From assembly GCA_041687755.1 (NCBI GenBank), contig JBDNJM010000019.1, positions 1 through 64,000 of the forward strand: 64,000 nucleotides of DNA. Direction: 5' to 3'. The notes beneath the pieces were generated by a model, which saw only the letters and a list, made by a program, of their open reading frames with translations, was not told the origin of the DNA and did not search any database. Of this stretch, positions 53,661 through 64,000 are shown in pieces (the first letter of the stretch is position 1; each line of letters begins with the position of its first letter). Source of the DNA: JBDNJM01 sp041687755. Its GTDB lineage: Bacteria; Planctomycetota; UBA1135; GCA-002686595. A program made the translations under genes and the position numbers.

Positions 53661-55202
53661 TCAGTCGCAGAACGTGATCTCGAGGCCGTTCGAAAGGGCG
53701 AAGCCGCTGGAAAACGCCCCGTTTTGGATGCCGACCTGACCGAAGACGGTGAAGCCGATCAGGGCGGGGTTGCTCGGCACCGCGATAGCGACAATGCCGC
53801 TGCCGGTGATCCCGCTGAAGACGGGGGCGGTCGTCAGCTGGTTGTTGAGGTCGACCAGCAGGGTCGCTCCGCCGAACGCGAGGTTCGTCGGCGTGCTCGA
53901 GGCGATGAACAGGCCGCTCGCGATCGAGTTGAAGCCGGTGAAGGCCGCGTTCCAGACCTGGCCGATCTTGCCGTCGACGGTCGAGTCGAGGGTGCCGATG
54001 TTGCCCGGCTGGTTCAGGCCGTACTGGACGTTGTTGCAGAGGCTCGGGCCGCCGCCGGCGTCGAGGCAAGGGCGGTTGCCGGCGTAGTTGATCATCGCGG
54101 GGATGGTCTGGGTCGGGCTGAACTTGTTCGCGCCCGTCAGGAACGGGTTCATCGTGAAGTCGTTCGCGGTGCCCGCAGCGCTGCAGGAGCAGTGATCAGC
54201 GTTCCAGTTGTGGCCGAGCTCGTGGGCCGACAGGTCGGTCGTCGTGGCAAAGTTTCCACAGCAGTCCGACTCGACCAGTCCGTAGCCCGCGCCGCCGTTG
54301 CAGATCACGCCGAGGAACGCGATGCCGATCACGCCGCCGTTGATGTTTTTGCCGGTGAACAGGTGCGCGACGTCGCGCTGGACGCTCTGCTGCTGGCTGT
54401 TCCAGTGGTTCTGGAACTGGGTCAGGAAGCCGCCCGGGTCGCTCGTGGTGTACGGGTCGTTCGACGTACTCCGCACGATGATCGTCGTGATCTCGTGCGT
54501 CAGGCCGATCTCATTTTCGTACTGAATGTTGATCGCGTTGATCACCACGTTGATGCGGTTCTCGGTCGCGGCGACGCTGCCGTAGTCCTGGAAGTACTGG
54601 AAGTCGGTGTCGACGCCGAGCTCGGCGACGAGCAGCGCACCGCCCTGGGCGGTGTCGCCCATGGACTTGGAGGTGCCGCCAAAGGACTGGTACTGGCGCT
54701 CGGTGTCGGTCATGCCGCACCGCTTGCCGGTGTCAGCAACGTCAGCGTCGGAGTAGACCGCGTACTGGGACGCGTCGGCGCCGGGCACGAGCTTCAGCAG
54801 AGGCTCGATGAACATCTGGCTGCCGTCGGGCATGACCATTAGGACGTGCATGCCGTCCTCGAGCCAGCCGGCGGCGATCTCGACGCCGGGCATGCTCGGA
54901 ATCTCACCGCGGTAGGTGACCAGCTCGCTCGCCGGGGCGATCTCGTAGGTGTCAACGTCCGTCTGGACCTTGATCTCGTACTTGTCCGAGCGCACCGAAT
55001 GCGGCTCGAGCATCAGGTTGCGGATGGCGCCTTCGATCTCGATGGTCGCCATGGCCGACTGGCCAGGGGCGCCGGCGATGGCCATTTGGGTGACGCTGAC
55101 GTCGGTCAGCCCCATGGTCTGAGCGACGAGGTCGGCGCTCTGGGCGGTGGCGACGCCAGTGAGGGCGGCGAGGGCCAGGCCGGTGAAGATGGGCTGATTC
55201 AT
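53661..55202 (-). CDS. Secreted metzincin (M12-like) metallopeptidase
   Basis: A 513-aa exported protease. The signal peptide ends at about ATAQS, and a pro-region follows to about residue 170. The catalytic domain includes the full metzincin zinc motif HExxHxxGxxH-like sequence HELGHNWNADH near residue 325, with paired cysteines around it (DCCGNF, HCSCSA). This is the reprolysin/M12B layout. The last 100 residues form a beta module (FGGATLLVDLNNQLTTAPVF ... GLEITFCD) probably used for surface attachment or sorting. Expected extracellular protein degradation. Alone in its transcription unit. Confidence 0.88.
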   Translation of the reverse strand: MNQPIFTGLALAALTGVATAQSADLVAQTMGLTDVSVTQMAIAGAPGQSAMATIEIEGAIRNLMLEPHSVRSDKYEIKVQTDVDTYEIAPASELVTYRGEIPSMPGVEIAAGWLEDGMHVLMVMPDGSQMFIEPLLKLVPGADASQYAVYSDADVADTGKRCGMTDTERQYQSFGGTSKSMGDTAQGGALLVAELGVDTDFQYFQDYGSVAATENRINVVINAINIQYENEIGLTHEITTIIVRSTSNDPYTTSDPGGFLTQFQNHWNSQQQSVQRDVAHLFTGKNINGGVIGIAFLGVICNGGAGYGLVESDCCGNFATTTDLSAHELGHNWNADHCSCSAAGTANDFTMNPFLTGANKFSPTQTIPAMINYAGNRPCLDAGGGPSLCNNVQYGLNQPGNIGTLDSTVDGKIGQVWNAAFTGFNSIASGLFIASSTPTNLAFGGATLLVDLNNQLTTAPVFSGITGSGIVAIAVPSNPALIGFTVFGQVGIQNGAFSSGFALSNGLEITFCD

Positions 55203-55605
55203 GTGGTCTCTGAGTGTGGTGGGAGTCGGGAGCGGAGCCCGGGCTTCGGCAGGGGCCGCCCCGGTCGATCTAGTCTTTAGGCCAGCTAGTCGGGGAGGAC
55301 CTCCCTGATACCTGTTGCTTCCATGAAGCGGGGGGGAGAGGGGAAAGGACGCTAGGCCGACCCATCAGGTTCCAGGGAACGGCGGTCCTGTGGGGCCCGA
55401 CCTGCGATCTCTCGGGCCCCGTCGTTCTAATTGCGGGCCGCATCCGGACCCATAACTCGGTTTCTCGTGCGGGCCCGGCCCCGACCCCCGGGCCGACCCT
55501 CGGCCGGTTGGCCGCCAAGAGAGCGGCCGGAGCTGCCCTGTTGAGGGCAACCCCGGCCGATTTCGCCCGAATCCGCCCGGGCCGCCACAGCGACCGGGGC
55601 GCGCG
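55203..55605. other. Intergenic region, nothing recognised
   Basis: About 400 bp of GC-rich sequence between the metzincin gene start and the small PilZ-like frame. I see no conserved reading frame, tRNA or clear hairpin. The metzincin promoter should lie near 55210-55290, where the sequence is less GC-rich. Confidence 0.4.
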
Positions 55606-55821
55606 TTACGCCATCTGGTTCTCGGGCGTCGCGTCCACCCCACTCCCGGGCGAGGGGGCGGCTGCGGGGTTGGGCTGTTGCTCGGCGAGGTGCTCAACGA
55701 AGAGCTTGAGCCCGACACCGAGAACCTCCCCGTCCGATCCCCCCGCCCGCTTCAGGACCGCACGGACACGGGCCCCGGTTTGTGCCTGGCTGGTCCGGTT
55801 CGGCCCCGCTGCCAGGCCCAT
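55606..55821 (-). CDS. Small PilZ-like fragment or protein
   Basis: An open frame of 71 codons starting 10 bp after the stop of the upstream secreted-protein gene. Its segment ARVRAVLKRAGGSDGEVLGV followed by GLKLFVEHL resembles the C-terminal strand and helix of PilZ domains (…VVR…GvGvrF…). The N-terminal RxxxR signature needed for c-di-GMP binding is missing. It may be a truncated PilZ gene or simply a short unknown protein. Confidence 0.35.
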   Translation of the reverse strand: MGLAAGPNRTSQAQTGARVRAVLKRAGGSDGEVLGVGLKLFVEHLAEQQPNPAAAPSPGSGVDATPENQMA

Positions 55822-55833
55822 CAAGCGCGGCGC

Positions 55834-58368
55834 TCAGCCGCCGTTGACCAGTGCGCGCATGCCGTTGGTCCAGCTGAACAGGTCGGGCATGGCGGCATCG
55901 AAGCACCAGGCCTGGAACCAGACGTCCTTGGTCAAGGGCGGGCTGGGCCAGGGCAGGATCCAGTCTTGGGCACCGCGGTCGTCGGTCGTCGCGGGCAGCA
56001 GGCTGGCGGGGTTCGGGATCAGCAGGCCGCCGAGGATCGGTAGGTCGACTTGAGCTAGACCGGCGACGAGCCAGACCGGCGTGAACGGCTTGGCCGCGCG
56101 CACGCTGAGGCGCACGTCGGCGCCGCTCTGAAAGTCACCGCCGCCGGCGAGGTTGGGTGCTGAGCCGATGGTCATCGACCCGCCGCCGAGCACGCGCCAG
56201 GGACGCGACGGGACATCGAATCCCGCGACGGCGTAGTCGAGGCCACCCGGCTTGTTCGGCTCGTAGACCCACGGCTGGGTGGGGAGCTGGGCGACGTCGT
56301 TGGTGAGCGCGAGCCGCGGCCGGCCGAGCGGGTCCAGGCCGAGACCGATGGAGCGCTCGCCGGAGGACGGCGCGCCGAAGTAGGTCGAGTAGTCGAGCGT
56401 TTCACCGAAGGGGCCGTACTTGGTGAGCGTGGCGTCGGCGGAGAGTGCCGGTCCGTTGAAAACAGGCTGGAACGCGTCGGGAGTCGTCGGCCACTCTGGC
56501 CAGATGGTGGTTCCGGCAGCCCAGACCTGCCCGGCCTCGTCGATGGAGACTCGATTGACAGATTGCGAGGCACCGGTGCCGCCGAGAACGGCAGACCAAA
56601 CCAACGAGGAGCCGTCGGCCGAGAACTTCGTTACGAATCCAAGCCTCTCATCGTTCGAAGGGTTTCCTGGAAAGGCGTTAGGAGTCACCGGGAAGGTGGC
56701 TGCAGTGCCTGCATTCCCTCCAACGACCACCGTGTCGTCCTTGCCAACGGCCAGCGCCAGCGCATTGGTGTTTATCAAGCAGCAAGCATCGCCGAGCATC
56801 GTGGCCCAGCGCAGCTCACTGCCGTCGGGGCTCAGGCGCATCACGCCCGCGGGGAAGCTGCCGTCCCGGTCGGTCTGGAACGCCCCGGGCGTGGCGATGA
56901 AGGGGTCGGTGGCCTGGAGCGAGGCGGAGCCCACCACGACGACGTCGCCGTCCGGGGCCACGGCGACGACCAGACCCTGGGGCCGAAGGGGGAGATAGGT
57001 GGCCCACTTCAGGGTGCCAGCGGTGCGGTCGAAGCTGACGAGTTGCGAGTTCTCGAGATCGAAGGTCTCGTCGTAGGCGCCGGGTGTCCCGGGCGGGTGA
57101 AATCCCATTTCGCAGGTGTCGCAGTAGTCGTATATGACAAGAGCTTCGTTGTTCGTGCCGAACGCGCAGCCCCAGGGCTGCGTGAAGACACGCTCCGCCC
57201 AAAGGGTGCTCCACAAGAGCGAAGAGCCATCCGGGGAGAGCTCTGCTGCGTACCCGTATCCGTTGATCGGCGGCACGCCCGAAGACTCCTCCTGAGCACC
57301 GGGCGTCGTGGGAAAGTCGGATGCGATCGTCCAGCCTGCGAGCAACACGCTACCGATCTCAGAGACTGCGATGGTGAATGCAGCATCGGTTGCGTCGCCA
57401 CCGATGAAGGTCGCCCACTCCAAGCGATCTCCTATTGGCGAGACCTTGGCCACCCACAGGTCGATCAGGCTACCGGTACTGGTCTGGAAGGAGCCCGGAG
57501 TGGTCGGGGTCATCGAGGTGTTCTGTGAGAACAAGTAGGTCGCCCCTTCTTGGTCGACGGCGCCAAACGCTATGCCGCTCTCGCTGACGGAACTGCCTAC
57601 GTAGGTGCAGAAGCCCAGAGAGGGGTCCACGACGGCTGCCTGCTCGTGGTCACGTTCCGGAGCCGAAAACGTCAACGCATGCTCGAGAGCGCCTAGCGCT
57701 TCGATCCGTGCATAGACTTCAAAGGGCGTGCGCATCCCATCGGACTGCCAGGACGGGCCGAGGACTTGCGTGATCGGATGCCCTCGCACCGACAATAGGA
57801 CGCTTCCGTCATCGAGCGCTTCGACCGTCTCAGCTCCCTCGAACAGGATCGAGAGATCCTCCAGATGCGCGCCCGGTGCCAGCTCGATGTCGTAGTAGAA
57901 GCCCGCTGACTCGCTCCGCAGGCGAACGTCGATGCCCGGCGCCACGTCGCGCAGGATCAGTTGGTCGAATGCCGCCACGTCGCTCGCGACTCGATTGCCG
58001 AGCAGGAAGTGGTACGGCGTCGAGCGGGGCAAACTCGGCTCGATGGCTGCCTCCTCTACGTCACCGAACACTATTCGCAGCACGGGTGGAATCTCGGACT
58101 CCTCGGATCCGTCCAGCCGCAGAAAGAGTCCCTCGGTCGTGAACGTCAGCGCCTGCGGTCCCCATGCGCCGTGGTACAGCACTTCGCAGGGCCACTGGCC
58201 CTCGTTTCGGACGAAGCCGAGCCCGCTCGCGGCGGGGGATGCATCCGGGGAGAGTCGAGCTTGCAGAGCGGGGCCGAGCGCTTGCGCCGGAGGGGTAATC
58301 CACAGCGCAATTGCAGGTAGCCAGTGCAATGCGCGACCACGGTGAGGCGAGGGCAGGGATGTCACCAT
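55834..58368 (-). CDS. Secreted SBBP/beta-propeller repeat protein
   Basis: An 844-aa exported protein. After the signal peptide comes a domain typical of bacterial SBBP-repeat proteins: GLGFVRNEGQWPCEVLYHGA and TEGLFLRLDG, then DVAPGIDVRLRS. The body has seven or so blade-like repeats (KVSPIGDRLEWATFIGG, RLSPDGSELRWATMLGD, KFSADGSSLVWSAVLGG), each with its tryptophan and a following GG turn. The last 110 residues are a separate beta module found in other secreted proteins of this type. It is probably a surface structural or binding protein. It is divergent from the YCF48-like gene. Confidence 0.8.
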   Translation of the reverse strand: MVTSLPSPHRGRALHWLPAIALWITPPAQALGPALQARLSPDASPAASGLGFVRNEGQWPCEVLYHGAWGPQALTFTTEGLFLRLDGSEESEIPPVLRIVFGDVEEAAIEPSLPRSTPYHFLLGNRVASDVAAFDQLILRDVAPGIDVRLRSESAGFYYDIELAPGAHLEDLSILFEGAETVEALDDGSVLLSVRGHPITQVLGPSWQSDGMRTPFEVYARIEALGALEHALTFSAPERDHEQAAVVDPSLGFCTYVGSSVSESGIAFGAVDQEGATYLFSQNTSMTPTTPGSFQTSTGSLIDLWVAKVSPIGDRLEWATFIGGDATDAAFTIAVSEIGSVLLAGWTIASDFPTTPGAQEESSGVPPINGYGYAAELSPDGSSLLWSTLWAERVFTQPWGCAFGTNNEALVIYDYCDTCEMGFHPPGTPGAYDETFDLENSQLVSFDRTAGTLKWATYLPLRPQGLVVAVAPDGDVVVVGSASLQATDPFIATPGAFQTDRDGSFPAGVMRLSPDGSELRWATMLGDACCLINTNALALAVGKDDTVVVGGNAGTAATFPVTPNAFPGNPSNDERLGFVTKFSADGSSLVWSAVLGGTGASQSVNRVSIDEAGQVWAAGTTIWPEWPTTPDAFQPVFNGPALSADATLTKYGPFGETLDYSTYFGAPSSGERSIGLGLDPLGRPRLALTNDVAQLPTQPWVYEPNKPGGLDYAVAGFDVPSRPWRVLGGGSMTIGSAPNLAGGGDFQSGADVRLSVRAAKPFTPVWLVAGLAQVDLPILGGLLIPNPASLLPATTDDRGAQDWILPWPSPPLTKDVWFQAWCFDAAMPDLFSWTNGMRALVNGG

Positions 58369-58482
58369 TCTCTAAGAATACTCTTGACGGAGGGGGGGGC
58401 GCGCAGGGTTCCGTGGTGTTTCCTCGGCCAGCCCGCCGTGGGCTCGCCGAACGACTTGCATCCCCTCGCCTTAGGAGCCTTC

Positions 58483-60689
58483 ATGCTCTCGCTTCTCGCC
58501 GCCGCGGCTACGACCTTGCCGCCGATGCCCTCGCAGACCTTCGAATACCGCCAGGGCGGACACGTTCACGACGTGACTGTCATTGACACCGGCAACAACA
58601 ACCGGGCCGGCGCCACCGCTGAGGACGGTGGGCGGATGAGGTGGCTGGATGGTCCGGCGTGGAAACCTGCCACGCTGCCAGACGACTACCGCTCCATCCT
58701 GCGCGGAGTCTTCTTCCTCGATGCCGGGAATGCCTGGGCCGTAGGAGACGAAGGCGCCGTGCTCTACAGCTCGAACGGTGGGCAAGATTGGTCGCTGCGA
58801 AACGCTGCCAGCCCTGTTGAGCACAACATCGTAAGCATCCCCGGACCGGGAGAGCTCTTTCAGATTCACATGCTGGACAGCTTTGTGGGGTTCGCCTGCG
58901 GCAACGACAGCGCGATTGCAAAGACAGTCAATGGTGGATTCACCTGGACGCGCTGGATGGAGTTCCTCAATCCCGCGCTTTTACTGGGGCTGGATGTCAG
59001 CAGCAGGAACCCGGACGACTTGTACGACTTCGGCTACTTCCCCACCGACGGCAGCGAAGCGGAAGTGCTGATTATTGTGGCCGACATGAACTATCTATGG
59101 CGAGTTGTCGATCCGCGATCGAGCACGCCGTCGGTCAGCTTGATCCAATTGACCAACCCCGGACAGTCGAGCCCCAACGGCTCAAATGATGGGCTGTGCA
59201 TCGACGATACTCCTAGCGGAGAAGGCATGGAGCTGTGGGCGGTTGACACGGACGGCGATGAGGCCTGGGTCGTTGGCGGGCGGGGCACCAACACAGGAGC
59301 CTGCTACTACTCGGACGATCGTGGGGTGACCTGGGATCAGGTCGACCTCGCGCAGCCGACTGCGGTCTATGCGAGCGAGACGGAAGTCAGCGAGTCGATC
59401 CCGACGGCCTACGGCCTGACGGCTCTCGGCAACGGCAAGGCTCAGTTCGTGACATACGCCGACCGGGTGTACCGCTACGAGGGCGGTGGCGTCACCGGTA
59501 TGGCCTTCGATTTCTGCGGATGTGGATCGGGAAGCTGCTCGATCGTGACGGATCCGACCGACCCGGTCATGGTCCAGGAGCTTCCGACTGTGGTTCAAGG
59601 GCTCGAGCCGCCCTTGACCGCGATTCACGCGATCAACTCCGCGGAACGCTGGCACTGCGGGCGGTTCGGAACTTTGCGCGAGTGGAACGGTGCAGGCTGG
59701 ACGGAGATCGGGAGCGAGTTTGCGTTGCGGCTAACGGCGGGCGCTTTCACGAGCGCGACCGTGGGCTGCGTCGTGGGCCAGGGGTTCCGTATCCTTCGCA
59801 CGACTGATTCGGGGGAGACGTGGACAACGGTGTACGACCCGAATCCGACGCTCGCGGGGGACAACACGCTGACGGACATTGCGTTCGTCGACGCCGGTCT
59901 TGCGGGCGTCGCGATCGGTCAGCTGACTACGGCTCTCAAGACAGCTGATGGGGGCGTGACCTGGTCCCCGATCACAAACCTGCCGGGCACCCCACCGGAT
60001 CTAACCGTGGTCTGCGCGGTGCCCGGAACGTCGACGTTCTATGTCTCGAGCTCGGACGGGAGCTACTTCGTTCAGTCCACCGACGGGGGCGCTACCTGGT
60101 CCACGATCACGGTCTCTTACGTCGGCGCGCAGTCGCAGAGCTGGGGGGGAGGCTCCGGGGGGCCCGTCCAAGCCCTGCCGGTGGACGTCAATGCAATGGC
60201 CTTTGTTGATGCTCAGACCGGTACATCGTCGCGGACTCCGACGTCGTGCTCGCGACGGTCAACGGCGGGGCCGTCTGGAACCAGGTCTTGATCATGGGAG
60301 GGACGTCCGGAGCGATTGACTTGAAGGACGTCGTCACCTGGGGAGACGGGAGCAACGCGGTCGCCGTGGGGGACGACGGCGAGGTCCTGCTGCGTGAGGG
60401 AGGGGGCAACTTCTCTCGGCTGCCGATCCTTCCCGATCCGCCGCTGTTGGCTGCCGATCTGGCCTACTTGGGGCAAGTCAATTGGCTCTCGGTTGCAACC
60501 GGCGATTCTGGGCAGACCCTCTACCTTGGCGGTGAGGGCGGTGCCGCCGCACGAATCGACAACGGAGTGACCGAGCTATGGTCCAACCCGAAAACGTTCA
60601 CGGTCGAGAACTTGGTCGACCTGAGCTTCGATTCCGGTGACCACGGCTTCGCGGTCGGGCGGCAGTTCTACGTTGCCGAGGTCGACTGA
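58483..60689 (+). CDS. Secreted YCF48/BNR-like repeat protein (frameshifted)
   Basis: ATG 58483 has a good Shine-Dalgarno (AGGAG, 6 bases spacing), rare in this window, and starts a signal-like N terminus. The body has sialidase/YCF48-type blades: FLDAGNAWAVGDEGAVLYSS with GGQDW, LDSFVGFACGNDSAIAKTVN with GGFTW, TDSGETWTTVYD, and TADGGVTWSP. The frame ends at 60291, but a shift near 60219-60222 continues it as YIVADSDVVLATVNGGAVW to 60689. One inserted G restores a single protein of about 735 aa. YCF48 relatives aid assembly of membrane complexes; here a secreted propeller of unknown role. Confidence 0.72.
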
Positions 60690-60735
60690 GGGTCGGGGCG
60701 CAGTGAGGCGCTAGCTCGCGCTCGCGCAACGAAAT

Positions 60736-60777
60736 GAACCGCGGCGAGCGGCCCGTCGGGGCCGCTCGCCGCGGTTC
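60736..60777. terminator. 19-bp perfect bidirectional terminator
   Basis: 60736-60754 pair perfectly with 60759-60777 around the loop GTCG. It lies between the convergent YCF48-like gene and clpB. Confidence 0.8.
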
Positions 60778-60804
60778 TTGAAGTGCCGGGCCCGGCGGCC
60801 GAGC

Positions 60805-63399
<2,595 letters not shown>

Positions 63400-63459
63400 G
63401 GTGCTCTTCGGTCTCGTTCTGGGTCTCGGGGCCGGTGCGCCGGCTGCCAAACTCTTTAG

Positions 63460-63475
63460 TGCAAGCCCCGTGCCA
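63460..63475 (-). promoter_or_regulatory. Sigma-54 (-24/-12) promoter of clpB
   Basis: The minus strand reads CTGGCACGGGGCTTGCACTA, matching YTGGCACG-N4-TTGCW at every fixed position, with the GG and GC doublets ten bases apart. Predicted transcription start is near 63449, giving a leader of about 50 bases before the clpB ATG. No CIRCE element or sigma-32-like box is seen in the same region. Confidence 0.7.
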
Positions 63476-63657
63476 GCCTAGAAATCGGCCCCTGGTGGCC
63501 CAGGGGCCCGCTTGGTGCCAAAATGGCGTACCGGCGGCCTGTCGAGCGTGTCGGATGGAGGGTGTCTGGCTGCCATATCGGCGGCCCCCCCCCGTGGGCG
63601 TTGGGCTGGGAGGCTTGGCAATCCGCCTGCGGCCGTCAAGCTGCATGGCCCTCCGCC

Positions 63658-64000
63658 ATGTACGCCCTCCTCGCCGACCTCGTCCTGTTTGTCCACCTCG
63701 GCTACGTCGCCTTCGTCCTCGTCGGCCTCGCGCTTGTCCTGATCGGTGGCCCGCTCGGATGGGGCTTCGTGCGCAGCCCCAAGTTCCGGCTCGCGCACCT
63801 CGCCTCGATCGCAATTGTCGCCGTCGAGGGCCTGGCGGGCGTCGTTTGCCCGCTGACGATCTGGGAGGCGAAACTGCGCATCGCCGCGGGCCAAACGGTC
63901 GAGGACCTCGGCCTGATCTCGAAGCTGGCGAGCGACCTGCTCTACATCGAAATCGACCCGCTCGCGCTCACGCCGTACTACGTGGCCTTCTTTCTGCTGG
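63658..64000 (+). CDS. DUF2784 membrane protein (cut by window end)
   Basis: From ATG 63658 the frame is open to the window end (114 codons). It begins with a membrane helix (LLADLVLFVHLGYVAFVLVG), a second helix near AHLASIAIVAVEGLAGVVCP and the segment CPLTIWEAKLR, which is the DUF2784 pattern (the Cys-Pro-Leu-Thr turn). A third helix begins at TPYYVAFFLL. Members are small inner-membrane proteins of unknown function. It is divergent from clpB; a weak -24/-12-like pair with GG-N10-GC spacing is at 63615-63630. Confidence 0.8.
   Translation, partial: MYALLADLVLFVHLGYVAFVLVGLALVLIGGPLGWGFVRSPKFRLAHLASIAIVAVEGLAGVVCPLTIWEAKLRIAAGQTVEDLGLISKLASDLLYIEIDPLALTPYYVAFFLL

Noticed and set aside
63400..63480. 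CIRCE or sigma-32 control of clpB
   Set aside because: No TTAGCACTC-N9-GAGTGCTAA inverted repeat and no sigma-32 boxes; the strong match is to sigma-54.
63615..63630. Third sigma-54 promoter upstream of the DUF2784 gene
   Set aside because: Spacing GG-N10-GC is right, but only about 8 of 12 consensus positions fit, so it is mentioned only in the gene note.

Overview
The window is very GC-rich bacterial chromosome, and most genes lack a clear Shine-Dalgarno sequence. The best guess is a planctomycete, perhaps one of the deep-branching marine lineages. The reasons are the large secreted beta-propeller proteins with a shared style of C-terminal module, the ornithine-lipid acyltransferase pair, several ECF sigma/anti-sigma cassettes, LemA and many one-off membrane proteins. 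This placement is inference; there is no rRNA or other phylogenetic marker here beyond clpB and one tRNA-Leu.

Layout. 0.1-5.4 kb: envelope polysaccharide genes (GT9, GT4 and a SAM methyltransferase on the minus strand; GT2 and a GDPD-like membrane protein on the plus strand). 5.4-9 kb: an AstE/aspartoacylase-like hydrolase, a DUF4105/Lnb-like protein and an M48 lipoprotein protease. 9-13.3 kb: a visibly less GC-rich, poorly conserved stretch with gene remnants, an MBL-fold protein and a large secreted protein. 13.4-21 kb: leucyl aminopeptidase, then olsB/olsA-like acyltransferases, DinB, NRDE and an unusual hydrolase-DedA-ATP-grasp fusion. 21-30.5 kb: TPR protein, coiled-coil lipoprotein, PQQ-like propeller, then a JmjC-like/MFS/thioesterase operon and a free-standing B3/4 editing domain. 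30.7-34.2 kb: glutathione peroxidase and an ECF sigma/RskA-like anti-sigma/fasciclin cluster. 34.5-41.9 kb: a MerR-B12 regulator, FAD enzymes, membrane proteins and a second ECF cassette whose last gene has a secretin-N-like domain. 42-50 kb: tRNA-Leu(UAG), ClC channel, AAA/DUF234 ATPase, GT-C-like membrane protein and HEAT-repeat protein. 50-60.7 kb: LemA and a series of secreted proteins including two metallopeptidases. 60.8-64 kb: clpB and the start of a DUF2784 gene that runs off the window.

Three features cut across the window. First, at least five genes are broken by shifts of reading frame with no other decay. Most fit a single missing base at a G/C run, which points to base-calling or assembly indels, or else to very recent decay. 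Second, long near-perfect hairpins sit at convergent gene ends, often overlapping stop codons. Third, two sites match the sigma-54 -24/-12 consensus, upstream of clpB and of a HEAT-repeat gene. Many neighbours overlap by 4 bp (ATGA, GTGA or TTGA), so translational coupling is common.
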